Shown piece by piece: positions 9,351-18,891 of a DNA stretch of 64,000 bases (position 1 is the stretch's first letter; every line of letters starts with the position of its first letter). A program made the translations under genes and the position numbers. Location of the stretch: assembly GCA_965197275.1 (NCBI GenBank), contig CBDAMQ010000015.1:20228-84227 (forward strand), given 5' to 3'. Under the pieces are notes generated by a model, which saw nothing but the letters and a program-made list of their open reading frames with translations, did not search any database and had not been told where the DNA came from. Source of the stretch: DASCOT01 sp965197275 (GTDB lineage: Bacteria; Acidobacteriota; UBA890; WLXD01).

Positions 9351-10385
9351 ATGCGCAAAGTCGGGCCCGCACTGCCGCTCGTTGGCTTGTTGGCGATCGC
9401 CACCGCTGCGGCGCTCGCGTTCGGCGGTGCGGTGAGCTCGGCGGCGGCGCAAAGCGATTCGGTGTGGTTGTTCGCCACGCTCACGGCCGAGGATCTGGTG
9501 GCGCAGATCGATTTCGAGACCGGGGCGACGAACGAGTATTCGGTCGCTGCAGCGGGACGGTCCCGGGGACCGCACAAGCCGATGGGCATAGTCGGAGCGG
9601 AGGCGGGGGCCGCGATTGCGTTTCTGCGCGGCACGAACTCCGCCGCGGTCATGGTTCCGAATGTCGGGCAGCTGCTGGCCCTCCCGCTCGGCAATGGTCC
9701 GGCCGATGGGGCGCTCGATCCCACCGACCTGAACGTGGGGTATGTGGCCTTGCAGGGCGAAAACGCCGCCCAGTTCGCCGGCGCCCTCGGTGCCGGGCCG
9801 AAGGTCGCCACGCAGGTAACCAGCCCCTGGGACCTGGCGCTAGCGGGCAATTTCATCGTCGTCGCCGGCAAGGGCGGCGTCGATATCCTGGAGCGCAAGG
9901 ACTTCCGCACGGCCCGTGGCGGCGCGCCCGACGTTGTGGCGAAGGAGTCGCGGTCGGTGGTGTGCAATAGCTCGGGGACCGAGTGCGCCGCGACCGATTT
10001 CAAGGGCAACAAGACGATCGTGTTCGACCCACGCGGCGGCGCGGTGATTGCCGACATCAACTTCAAGAAGCTCGGCAAGCGACCCTGGGGGGTGGAGTAC
10101 TTTACCGACGACATCTTGCTGGTCGTATCGAACAAGAAGAACCGGCTCGTGTGTGTCGACCTGACAACCGCCCGGGCTCGCGGCGCCGTCGAAACGACCG
10201 CTGTGGCTACCGGCAAGAAGCCTACCAATGTTGTCAAGGTGAACGACCAGTACGCTGCCGGGACCAACTACTCGGGCGCCTCGATCTCGATCATCGATGT
10301 CGCTTCCTCAGGAGCTTGCTCGACCGGATTCACGATCCCGATGAGCGGTAATCCGTTCGACGTCGGCGTAGTTCCGAAGCTCTAG
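9351..10385 (+). CDS. Secreted beta-propeller-like protein, unknown function
   Basis: 344 residues. Signal peptide with cleavage expected near AVSSAAAQSDS. The rest has recurring short beta-blade-like repeats (VWLFATLTAEDLVAQIDFET, GYVALQGENAAQ, NFIVVAGKGGVDIL, ILLVVSNKKNRLVCVDLTT), in the style of YncE/SMP30-type propellers, and two pairs of cysteines. The ATG at 9351 is preceded by AGGAG at 9341-9345. Role unknown: propellers of this kind often bind ligands in the periplasm. Confidence 0.65.
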   Translation: MRKVGPALPLVGLLAIATAAALAFGGAVSSAAAQSDSVWLFATLTAEDLVAQIDFETGATNEYSVAAAGRSRGPHKPMGIVGAEAGAAIAFLRGTNSAAVMVPNVGQLLALPLGNGPADGALDPTDLNVGYVALQGENAAQFAGALGAGPKVATQVTSPWDLALAGNFIVVAGKGGVDILERKDFRTARGGAPDVVAKESRSVVCNSSGTECAATDFKGNKTIVFDPRGGAVIADINFKKLGKRPWGVEYFTDDILLVVSNKKNRLVCVDLTTARARGAVETTAVATGKKPTNVVKVNDQYAAGTNYSGASISIIDVASSGACSTGFTIPMSGNPFDVGVVPKL

Positions 10386-10401
10386 CACCGTAGCGCCGAG
10401 C

Positions 10402-11597
10402 TCACGCAGTCGGGATCTCCAACGCAACGACCGACATGTCGTCGTCACGACCGCTGTCGCCGCACCAGTCCTGGACCTCGCTGAGCAGGCGGTCAATGCT
10501 GGTGTCCAGGTCGAGGTCACGGGCGGCGGTCAAGCAATCGGTGATGCGCTCATAGCCGAACATCTCGCCGTCGGCTCCCATCGCCTCATTGAAGCCATCC
10601 GAGCAGATGTAGACCCGGTCGCCGGGCGCAAGGTGGATGGTGGCATCCTCCCAGCTGGATTGGGGGAACCAGCCAATCGCTGTCCCGGTGGGCGGATGCA
10701 CATCACACTCGCCGTTGGCCTTCAGGTGGACGGGACCTGGGTGGGCAGCGGCCACGAAACGGAGCTCCATCCGTTCGGTGTCGAGTACGGGTAGGTAATG
10801 GTGAAGTACTGCCGTGTCTCAGGGTTCATCGGGAATCGAGTGTTGAGCCGTCCGGCCACTCGAGCCGGCGATAGCAGCACGTTCTCGTCCGGGCGCGATG
10901 ACTCGTCAATCAGCAGCGACGCTTCCTCCAGGTGGGGAAGGATGCGGTTCAGCGTTACCGACAGCAGGGCCGCCGGCACGCCGTGACCGCTGACATCGAG
11001 CAGGTAGAGCCCGACGCGCCGCTCGCCGAGCCAGAACACGTCGAGGATGTCGCCGGCGAGCTCGTCGCACGGCAGGAACCTCCACGCGAAGCTCGCTCCG
11101 TCGAGCTCGGGAAGGCTCTGCGGCATCAGTGCGTTCTGCACCTTCGCAGCCGCAAGCAGGTCGGATTTCATCCGCTGACGGGTCGCCTCGAGCTCGCGCC
11201 GAGCGCGCTTCAACGCCAGCTGTGTGCGGACCCGGGCCTGCACCACGGGGAAGTCGAGCGGTTTGGTGACGTAGTCGTTGGCGCCGAGCTTGAGGGCGTG
11301 GACGATATCCTCGGACTCGTCCTTGGCGGTCGCCATGATGATCGGCAGGTCTCCCATGTCCTGCGTCCGGCGTACTTCCTCCAGGACCTGCAGGCCATCG
11401 ATGCCGGGCATCATCACGTCGAGCAGGACGAGATCGAACTGCCGCTCGGCGATCTTCTCGAGCGCCTCGGCGCCGTCGCACGCCACCTCGACGTCGTGGC
11501 CTCGGCGACGCAGACGGCGCGACAGCATGTCGCGGTTCATCTCGTCGTCGTCGACGACCAGCAACGGCCCTTCTGTGAGGGCGGTCGTGTCGCTCAC
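10402..11597 (-). pseudogene. Receiver-PP2C (RsbU/SpoIIE-type) phosphatase, frameshifted
   Basis: Reads as two overlapping frames. The first (GTG at 11597 onward) gives a CheY-like receiver (LLVVDDDE; phospho-acceptor in DLVLLDVMMPG; K in YVTKPLDF), a coiled linker and the front of a SpoIIE/PP2C phosphatase (DVSGHGVPAALLSV). The second (ending at 10402) gives the remainder (FVAAAHPGPVHL, DGFNEAMGADGEMFG, GRDDDMSVVALE). Continuity is restored by adding one base near 10788-10792, where the two halves abut at FTITY / VLDTERMELRF. The start overlaps the preceding stop as GTGA, so it is translationally coupled to the receiver gene. Intact, it would dephosphorylate an anti-anti-sigma factor under receiver control. 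Either a real -1 mutation or a sequencing error. Confidence 0.8.
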
Positions 11598-11983
11598 GGC
11601 GCTGCGGTCTGGCCCAGCAACGCTTCGATTTTGCCGATTAGACGGGCAAGGTCGATCGGCTTGGTGTCGTAGTCGTCGCAACCAGCCTCGAGCGCCTTCT
11701 CTCGGTCGCCGGCCATTGCGTGGGCGGTGAGCGCGATAACCGGGATACCAGCCGTTCCTGATTCGGCCTTGATGCGGCGAGTGGCCTCCCAGCCGTCGAT
11801 GATCGGTAGACTCATGTCCATCAGGACGATGTCCGGCAACTCCGCCACCGCCATTGCCACGGCCTGCTCACCATCGATGGCGAGGGTGACCGCATAGCCC
11901 TTGCGCTCCAGCCGGCGCGACAGCATGTCGCGATTCATCTCGTTGTCCTCCACCAGCAGGATTCTGGCGGTTGCGCTCGTCAT
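11594..11983 (-). CDS. Single-domain response regulator (CheY/DivK-like)
   Basis: 129 residues, one receiver domain: acidic pair in LLVEDNEMNRDML, phospho-acceptor Asp56 in IVLMDMSLP, Thr in VIALTAHAM and Lys in YDTKPIDL. There is no output domain. It lies 10 bp after the hybrid kinase and overlaps the next gene by 4 bp (GTGA), so it probably relays phosphate between the kinase and the receiver-phosphatase downstream. Confidence 0.93.
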   Translation of the reverse strand: MTSATARILLVEDNEMNRDMLSRRLERKGYAVTLAIDGEQAVAMAVAELPDIVLMDMSLPIIDGWEATRRIKAESGTAGIPVIALTAHAMAGDREKALEAGCDDYDTKPIDLARLIGKIEALLGQTAAP

Positions 11984-11993
11984 CGGTTCCCTC

Positions 11994-14273
11994 TCATGGC
12001 GTCGTCGCTGGTCCGGCGGAGCTCTCCTGTACGAGCCTGCGGATCTCGCTCAACACTTCGTCGGTGGTTCTCGCGCTTTTTTGAATCACGCGTTGCACGC
12101 GGTTCGTCAGCCGGGCGCGTTCGTCCTTGCTGAGCTCCTTGGCGGTGATCACAACGATCGGCACATCACGGCGCGATTCGTCCGCCTGGAGCTTCTCTAC
12201 GAATTCGAAGCCGTCCATTTCCGGCATCATCAGGTCGAGCAGGATCACGTCGGGGCGCGATTCTGCGACGCGTTCCAGTGCAACGCGTCCGTTCTCGGCC
12301 GCCGACCACGTCCACCCCGCCTTCTCTATGATCCGGCCGAGCATCTCGCGGGTGGAGGCATCGTCTTCGACGACCAACGCGTAGCCGGTGCCGGCGTGGC
12401 CACGATATCGATTGAGCACCGCAACGAGCCGCTCGCGGTCGATGGGCTTGCTCAGGTAGTCGGATGCGCCGAGGGTGTATCCGAGGTTGTGTTTGTCGAC
12501 CATCGACAGCATTACCACCGGGATATCCGCCAGCTCAGGATCAGATTTCAAATCGCCGAGCACTTCCCATCCGTCACGGCCCGGCATCACCACATCGAGA
12601 GTGATGGCCATCGGCTTGAGCTCCGATGCCAGTCGAAGCCCCACGCTGGCGTCCGCCGCCGCCACGACATCGAATCCCTCCCGGGCCAGGAACTGCTTGA
12701 TCAGATCGCGCGCCGCGGGATCGTCGTCGATCGCCAACACGACATCTCCCGTAGCTCCACGGATGCGGACCGCGGACGACACCGATACATCCGGCTCGGC
12801 CGGCGTCGCGCCGACCGGATCTGTCTTGACCTCGCCGGCATCGATTGGTAACCGCGCCATGAACTGGCTGCCCTCGCCAACCTCGGAGGAAACCGTGATA
12901 TCGCCGCCGAGCAGGTTGGCGAACTTGCGTGAGATCGCCAGGCCGAGCCCGGTGCCACCGTACTTGCGGCTGACCCTGGCATCGGCTTGTTGGAAGGCCT
13001 CGAAGATCCTCGCCACCTGCTCGTCGGTCATGCCGACACCGGTGTCCGCTACCCGGAAAACGATCTCGTCGGTGTCGTCGGTTATCTCCCTGTCGGCGGC
13101 GAACGTGATGGTGCCGTTCTCGGTGAACTTCGAAGCGTTCGACAGGAGATTCAACAGGATCTGTCGGACACGCGTCTCGTCGGATCGCATTGTCGCGATG
13201 TTGTCGGCGATCTCGACGGCCAGCTTGTTGCCGTTCTTTTGCACCAGGGGACGGACCGTCGTTGCCAGGTACTCGAACAGATCCGGCACGTTGAACTCGC
13301 GGACCTCCACCTCGATCTTGCCGGCTTCGACCTCCGACAGATCGAGAATGTCGTTGATGAGGGTCAGGAGATGCTTGCCGGCCTTGCGGATCTTCTCCAG
13401 ATCGGGAACGAAGTCTTCCTGCTCCAGGTCCTCCGCCTCTTCTACGAGCAACTCGCTGTACCCGATGATGGCGTTCAACGGCGTTCGTAGCTCGTGGCTC
13501 ATGTTGGCGAGAAAATAGCTCTTGGCGCGGTTCGCGTCCTCGGCGCGATCGCGGGCCACGCGCAACTCGTCGTCCCGCGTCTCGATCTCTTGCAGCATGT
13601 GGTTGATGCTGTCGATGAGTTGGCCGACCTCGTCGTCGCTGTGCTTCTCGGCGCGCACCGAGTAGTCGCGCTGGCCAGAGACGCTGGTCGTCAAGCGCAC
13701 CAGGTTGAGAATCGGAGCCGAGATTACTCGCCGGAACTGCGCTGAGATCAGGAATGCGATCAGCGAGGATCCCAGCAACACGACCACCGTCAAGCCGCCG
13801 TAGTTGCGTAGGCGCGCGTTGATCGCCGTCAAGTCGGACTGGATACAGATCGTACCGATGACTTCGCCGCCGCTTTCCATGGAGCGGAACAGGAGCAGGA
13901 AGCCGTTCTCCAAATAGGCTCCGGAATCTCGCACGCGCGGCGGCAGGACGGCGGCGTCGCTGTCGCGAAAGTACGACGCGAACAGGCTGTCGTCGGGTCG
14001 GAAAATATACGCCGCGACGATGGTCTCCTGGGCCCGGAGGGCGGCTAGCGTTTCGTCGGCGGACGCCTGCGCGTCGAAATCGACCGCCGCCGTCGTGTTC
14101 GAACGCATGATCTCGGTGAGCACACCTACTTCTTCAACCAGCGACTGGCGGAAGGTGTAGATGTCGTACGCGGCCCAGGTCGAGCCGGCCAGCAGCAGGG
14201 CGACGATGGCGGTGAGCATCATGCCCACCGTCAGCTTGCGCGTGATTGGCGCGTCGATGAACCAGCGTCGCAT
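11994..14273 (-). CDS. Hybrid histidine kinase with CHASE8-type sensor and two receivers
   Basis: 759 residues: TM helix about 17-37, periplasmic sensor about 40-155 with the CHASE8-like run SNTTAAVDFDAQASADETL, second TM about 160-178, HAMP, HisKA with SHELRTPLNAIIGYSE (His near 260), HATPase with N, G1 (DTGVGM) and G2 (GGTGLGLAIS) boxes, then two receiver domains (VVLAIDDDPAARDL and ALVVEDDASTREML). The CHASE8 domain is the one through which YfiN responds to YfiR, and a YfiR-like gene lies immediately upstream, so a periplasmic YfiR-kinase switch is likely. ATG at 14273 has GAGG at a good distance; earlier ATGs at 14315 and 14309 are possible. Confidence 0.9.
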   Translation of the reverse strand: MRRWFIDAPITRKLTVGMMLTAIVALLLAGSTWAAYDIYTFRQSLVEEVGVLTEIMRSNTTAAVDFDAQASADETLAALRAQETIVAAYIFRPDDSLFASYFRDSDAAVLPPRVRDSGAYLENGFLLLFRSMESGGEVIGTICIQSDLTAINARLRNYGGLTVVVLLGSSLIAFLISAQFRRVISAPILNLVRLTTSVSGQRDYSVRAEKHSDDEVGQLIDSINHMLQEIETRDDELRVARDRAEDANRAKSYFLANMSHELRTPLNAIIGYSELLVEEAEDLEQEDFVPDLEKIRKAGKHLLTLINDILDLSEVEAGKIEVEVREFNVPDLFEYLATTVRPLVQKNGNKLAVEIADNIATMRSDETRVRQILLNLLSNASKFTENGTITFAADREITDDTDEIVFRVADTGVGMTDEQVARIFEAFQQADARVSRKYGGTGLGLAISRKFANLLGGDITVSSEVGEGSQFMARLPIDAGEVKTDPVGATPAEPDVSVSSAVRIRGATGDVVLAIDDDPAARDLIKQFLAREGFDVVAAADASVGLRLASELKPMAITLDVVMPGRDGWEVLGDLKSDPELADIPVVMLSMVDKHNLGYTLGASDYLSKPIDRERLVAVLNRYRGHAGTGYALVVEDDASTREMLGRIIEKAGWTWSAAENGRVALERVAESRPDVILLDLMMPEMDGFEFVEKLQADESRRDVPIVVITAKELSKDERARLTNRVQRVIQKSARTTDEVLSEIRRLVQESSAGPATTP

Positions 14274-14373
14274 ATGGCCTCGTTGCCGTTCGGAATCCCG
14301 TGCGCCCATGATCATATGCGTCCGCTTGCCGCTTGTCGGCGTCAACGCGAGTTTGGGACGCTGAAGTTCGCGG

Positions 14374-14991
14374 CTAGCGGACCACCGTCGCTATGCGCAG
14401 AAGGCTGGCATCGAACTCGCTACCCTCCTGCCGAGACGCCGGCAGGTTGATCAGCACCTGCGGCTTGTCGCGGTTCACTCCGATGCCGATGGCAACGCCC
14501 TGATCCACCAGGGCGGGCACTCCCGTCGCCGAGACGACGCGACTGGATCGTGCTACCCGCAGGACCATCGGCACGTCAACCGCGCCGGGGGCCACGTACA
14601 GCACGCTGACCGCATCGATTTGAATGGCGGCGATCAGCTCGTCCTCGGTGCCAATGGGGATGCTTGTGAAGCGGATCGGCAACCCCTTCACGCTCTTGTC
14701 CGTGAGGGCGTCGAGAACGGCAGCTACCTCACCGGCGGCCTGTTCTGATTCGGTGTCACCGGCACGAAACACGATACGGACGGTGAGCGCGTCGCCGGGG
14801 CGGCTCGCCAGGTTTCGGTCGTACGTCAGGATCTTCAGGAGGAGCGGGACCTGCAGGTTGGCGGGTACCGCCATCTGCTGCGCGACCACGCTCGTCGGAG
14901 CCGCGATCACGAGGGCACAGGAGAGCAAGACCGCGGCGCACAGACGCCGCCATCGGCCGGCGTGATCGATGTGTCGGCGACGCGTCGGCAT
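14374..14991 (-). CDS. YfiR-family (DUF4154) periplasmic regulator
   Basis: 205 residues with a basic n-region and signal peptide (RLCAAVLLSCALVIAAPTSV), then a YfiR-like domain ending KPQVLINLPASRQEGSEFDA plus SLLRIATVV. It lies 2 bp after the TonB-receptor stop and about 100 bp before the chosen kinase start, so the three are one transcript. Known YfiR proteins sequester the periplasmic domain of YfiN; here the natural target is the CHASE8-type sensor of the next gene. Shares its C-terminal signature with the orphan paralogue at 8486-9217. Confidence 0.8.
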   Translation of the reverse strand: MPTRRRHIDHAGRWRRLCAAVLLSCALVIAAPTSVVAQQMAVPANLQVPLLLKILTYDRNLASRPGDALTVRIVFRAGDTESEQAAGEVAAVLDALTDKSVKGLPIRFTSIPIGTEDELIAAIQIDAVSVLYVAPGAVDVPMVLRVARSSRVVSATGVPALVDQGVAIGIGVNRDKPQVLINLPASRQEGSEFDASLLRIATVVR

Positions 14992-14993
14992 GG

Positions 14994-17233
14994 TCAGAAC
15001 AGGTAGGAGAGCTCGGAGATGACGTGGCGGCCGGGTCTCGGATAGTGCTCCGGCAGGAATCCTCGGAGGGCCGGGTCAGCGTAGCGAACGTCGAACAGGT
15101 TGCGGCCCGCGATCGACAGCTCTACGCCGCGGATCAGATTGCGCAGGCGCAGCGTCGCGTTGGCGAGGGCGTAGCTGCCGACCGGGTCGCGGGCATTGTC
15201 GCGGGCGCGCGAGCGCGTGCTGCGGAGCTGCAGCGTTGACGTGAGGCTCAGGTGGGTACTGAGGTCGAGCGTGCCGCCCAGATTGACCAGATGACGCGGG
15301 ACGCCGGGCAGGGGCTCGCCGGTTACCCGGTTGGTGGGATTCTGCAGCGTGTAGTTCAGCCACACGGAGTGCTGGAACCCCCAATCGCGTCGGGCTTCGA
15401 GCTCGAAGCCGTCGATGTTGACGCCGGGAACGTTCTGGAAGCTGCCACTGATCGGTTCTGTGGCAGTCAGGCGCGTGTTCTCCTGCAGGATCAGGTTGTC
15501 GATGCGGCTCACGAAGGCGTTGATGCTGAGACGCACGGGCCCGTCGCGGTAAATCAGCGCCGCGTCGAACGTGTTCGTGATGGCTGGCTCCAGGTCGGGG
15601 TTACCGAACAGCCCCGGCGCCTGCACGAATAGCTCGTAGATGCTCGGCGCTCGGAAGGCGCGACCGTACAGGAGCTTGAAGCTCAGGTTGGCGGGCAGGC
15701 GCCAGACCAGCGCGGCGCGCGGGTTCACCGTGCTGCCGAAGTCACTGTAGCGGTCCCATCGGATGCCGGCGGTGAGCGTCACGCGGCTCGCGACATCCCA
15801 CGTGTCCTGCGCGTAGAGGCTGAAGATCCTGCGCGGCTCCTCGGGAATGAAGGACGGTAGTTCGGTGAAGGCAGGTACCGGAAAGATCACCAGATTGGGG
15901 TTACCGAACAGCGGCTCTTCGAGGAAGCGAACGTTGCCGAAGATCCGTATGTCGTAGGGCCTCTCGACCGCGTAGCCGGCGCCCAGCACCAGCTGGTTGG
16001 TGTCGCTGGCCGTGATGGTCCCCCGCACCTCGCCTCCGTAGCGGCGCATCTTCACGTGCGTGTCGATGCGCACGCCTTTGCTCAGCGGGAACACGATCGG
16101 TTTCGGGCTGAAGGAGGTGGCTACCGGAGTGGCGAAGCCCGGCGGGAGGATGTCCAGGTCCTGGAGCTGGCGGGTCTGCGTATAGAAGGCGTCGGCCTGG
16201 ATGGCGATGCTCCGCCCGAGCGATCCGCGGTACGTCAGGTTCCCCAGCAGGTGGCCGGCGTCGATGTCGGTTCCCGGTCGCAGCACGTCGATCTGCCCGA
16301 CGAACCCGCCGCTGTTCTCGCGCTTGTAGCGCCCCTGGAAGGAGAACCCCTTGAAGCCGATCTGGAAGTTGGCGTCGAGCGATCTGCGGTCCGAGAACGT
16401 CGTTCCAGGCGCCAGCGACAGCGACTCGATGCCGTGCGGCGCGATCGCGGCGTCGTATACGGTCTGGTTGTCGGCGACCACTCGCGTCGGGGCGCCGTCG
16501 GTACTTGCCCACTGCACGAAGCCCGAGACACCCAGGGCGCCGAGGTATCGGCCGAAGAGCGCCTTCAGCTCCGTGGTACCCCAGGGGCCGGCGCCGGTGG
16601 ACAGCTCCAGGCCCGTGAACGTGTCGTGTGTGTGACGACGTTGATCACGGCCAGGAAGGCGTTGGCGCCGAACAGGGCCGAGCCCGGGCCACGGATGATC
16701 TCGACCTTCTCGATGTTGTCTACCGGGATGTCCAGGTTCGTCGCCGTGGCGCCGCCCTGATAGTCGGTGTTGAGTCGCTGGCCGTTGAACAGCATCAGTA
16801 CGTTCTCGGAGCTGGCGCCTGTGCCCAGCCCTCGAACGACGATGCGGCCACGTCCGAGTCCGTCCAGCAGCACCTCGAAGCCCGGCACCAGCTCGAGGAT
16901 GTCCTCGAGGGTGCGTGCGCCCAGCCGTCGGATTTCCTCCTTGGAGATGACGGAGACGATCCCGGGGGCCTCTTCTAGTGAGTCGATGCGTCCCGCGGCC
17001 GCGATCGAGACGGTGGCCGAGAGCAGGTCGCCGAGGTTCAGATCGTCGAAGTCCTCGAAGTCACCGAGTGCCTCGAGGACATCTGTCTGTTCCTCTTCCT
17101 GCTCCTGCGCGCTCTGGCCCGGCGGTTTGGGGCCAGATGCGGCGGCGACGTCGGGCGCCGCCCAGCTCAGGAAGAGCGTCAGCAGACCGGCGTGCGCGCA
17201 GGCGCGCATGAGACCGGTGCGAGCGTGGAACAA
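14994..17233 (-). pseudogene. TonB-dependent receptor, frameshifted
   Basis: Signal peptide, an acidic spacer, plug domain (GIVSVISKEEIRRLGARTLE; IRGPGSALFGANAF) in one frame down to about 16640, and the 22-strand-type barrel in another frame ending with the aromatic ELSYLF at 14994. The break is a short CA dinucleotide run (about 16628-16640): removing one CA pair joins VINVVTHD to TFTGLELSTGAG. Barrel sequence is well conserved in style (AQDTWDVASRVTLTAGIRWD, LLYGRAFRAPSIYELF). Likely ligand unknown. Start: TTG at 17233 follows GGAG; ATG at 17209 is an alternative. First gene of the YfiR/kinase operon, so ligand uptake and signalling may be linked. Slippage, phase variation, decay and sequencing error cannot be separated here. 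Confidence 0.85.
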
Positions 17234-17502
17234 GGCATCTCCGTTGGGATTTACGCGTCCGTTGGGATCGACGCGGGCATGTTTCTGACTGCGATGAGCC
17301 GCTGTCAAGACTCGCGACAGAGCGATGCCCTGTGACGTGTCAGTCTACCGCGTCCGATCGGCCGGTCGGCGCCTTCGCGATTCCCGCCTGCGTGGGGGCC
17401 AGACCCATCGCCGGCGTCGCCGTGCTCCGCGGTTGAGCTTGACGAAGATGGTGTCGACCTGGCCGTGGCGGCATCCTGCTCGCATCCGATAGGGTTTGGC
17501 AG

Positions 17503-18303
17503 ATGAGCCATGAGGATGAGTATCACGACGGTTTGGTGGCCCTGCTGGAGCTGATCTGGGGCGACGGGTTCATGGCTCCCGGCGGTACCGGGAACGTGGC
17601 GAATCTCGTCGGCGATCTGGACCTCCGCGACCTACGCGTCCTCGACTACGGCTGTGGCCTCGGCGGTCCGGCGATGCATCTGGCCGATGCCTACGGGGCG
17701 CGGGTCGTCGGCATCGACATCGAGTCAGCGCTGCTGGAGCGGGCGCGCCACAGAGCCGCCGAGCGCGATCTGAACGGTCAGGTCGAATTCATCCTCGTGA
17801 ACCCGGGCGCGCTGGAGTTTTCCGACGGATCGTTCGACGTCGTCATGAGCTCGGGAGCGTTCACCCAGATCGAAGACAAGCGGACGCTGTTCGCCGAGTG
17901 CCTGAGGGTGCTTCGGCCGGGTGGAGCGTTTACCTGCTACGACTGGATGAAACCAGCAGGCGAGCACAGCGAGGACATGTTGTACTGGATCAAGCTCGAG
18001 GGGCTCACGTATGCGATGCGGACGCCGGAGTACCATGCCGAGATCCTCGGAGAGGTGGGGTTCATCGATGTGTCGGTCGACGATCGCTCGGCCTGGTACC
18101 GACGCGAAGCGCACATCGAGTACGCCAGGATGCGCAACGACCTGTATCCGAAAATGGTGGAGCTGCTCGGGCCCGAAGAAGCCGACCACTTTGTCGAGAA
18201 CTGGCGCATGCTGACGGTGGTATGCGACCAGGGCGAGATGCTTCAGGCGTATTGCCGGGGGACAAAGCCCGCGGCCCGCGATACCTCTGTTACAGGCGGC
18301 TAG
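17503..18303 (+). CDS. SAM-dependent methyltransferase, phosphoethanolamine/sterol-type
   Basis: 266 residues, class I Rossmann methyltransferase. Motif I is VLDYGCGLGGPAMHLA (near residues 46-61), followed by GIDIESALLERARHRA (acidic end of beta2), FDVVMSSGAFTQIEDK (motif II) and LRPGGAFTCYDWM (motif III). The GCGLGG pattern and the Tyr/Trp-rich C-terminal half resemble phosphoethanolamine N-methyltransferase and related lipid or small-molecule methyltransferases. It is directed toward the PH-domain pair, 9 bp upstream of the first, so a membrane-lipid link is possible but unproven. Confidence 0.85.
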   Translation: MSHEDEYHDGLVALLELIWGDGFMAPGGTGNVANLVGDLDLRDLRVLDYGCGLGGPAMHLADAYGARVVGIDIESALLERARHRAAERDLNGQVEFILVNPGALEFSDGSFDVVMSSGAFTQIEDKRTLFAECLRVLRPGGAFTCYDWMKPAGEHSEDMLYWIKLEGLTYAMRTPEYHAEILGEVGFIDVSVDDRSAWYRREAHIEYARMRNDLYPKMVELLGPEEADHFVENWRMLTVVCDQGEMLQAYCRGTKPAARDTSVTGG

Positions 18304-18312
18304 GATCCGAGG

Positions 18313-18891
18313 ATGTCAGCTGGAACGGAGGAGCCGGAGCAAGCCCTGGATGCAGTACCCGTCACCGAGGCCGACGCCACCGAGTCTCCCGGCAGTGTCG
18401 CCGACGGTCGCGAGTATCCGCTGGATCCCAAGTCAGTGGTCGCCGCCCAGTTGACCGCAGCTGTCTGGGTGGCGTCGAATGCCGTTGGCTTACTCATCGC
18501 AGTGCTTGTCGTCGCTCTCGGAACCTCTCTGGAGGTGTCTCTGAAGCTGGCGATTCTCGCCGCCTGGATATTTCTAGCCGGGCTCGGCGCGGCGCTGGCT
18601 TACCGCTGGCCGCACATCCGGTACCAGCACATCCGGTATCGGGTCGACGGCAATGGCTTCACCGTTCGCCGTGGCGTGCTGTGGCGCTCGGTGACATCGG
18701 TGCCGAAGGCCCGGGTACAGCACACCGATGTGTCGCAGGGACCGTTGCAGCGCAACTTCGGTCTCGCCAGCCTGGTTATCCATACGGCCGGTACGCAGGA
18801 CTCGTCGGTGACCGTGCGAGGTCTGCCACACGAGACCGCGAAGCGTATCCGCGACTACCTGATTGAAGGCGGCGACCGAATTGGCGTTTGA
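18313..18891 (+). CDS. Bacterial PH-domain membrane protein, YdbS-like
   Basis: 192 residues: a hydrophilic N-terminal 50, two TM helices (AVGLLIAVLVVALGTSLEV and LAILAAWIFLAGLGAALAY), then a bacterial PH (bPH2/DUF304) domain: RYRVDGNGFTVRRGVLWRS, VPKARVQHTDVSQGPLQR, LVIHTAGTQDSSVTVRGL. Paired YdbS/YdbT proteins in Bacillus affect resistance to some antimicrobial peptides; the biochemical role is unknown. The ATG at 18313 sits directly after GAGG, which is tight spacing, so the exact start is somewhat uncertain. Confidence 0.85.
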   Translation: MSAGTEEPEQALDAVPVTEADATESPGSVADGREYPLDPKSVVAAQLTAAVWVASNAVGLLIAVLVVALGTSLEVSLKLAILAAWIFLAGLGAALAYRWPHIRYQHIRYRVDGNGFTVRRGVLWRSVTSVPKARVQHTDVSQGPLQRNFGLASLVIHTAGTQDSSVTVRGLPHETAKRIRDYLIEGGDRIGV

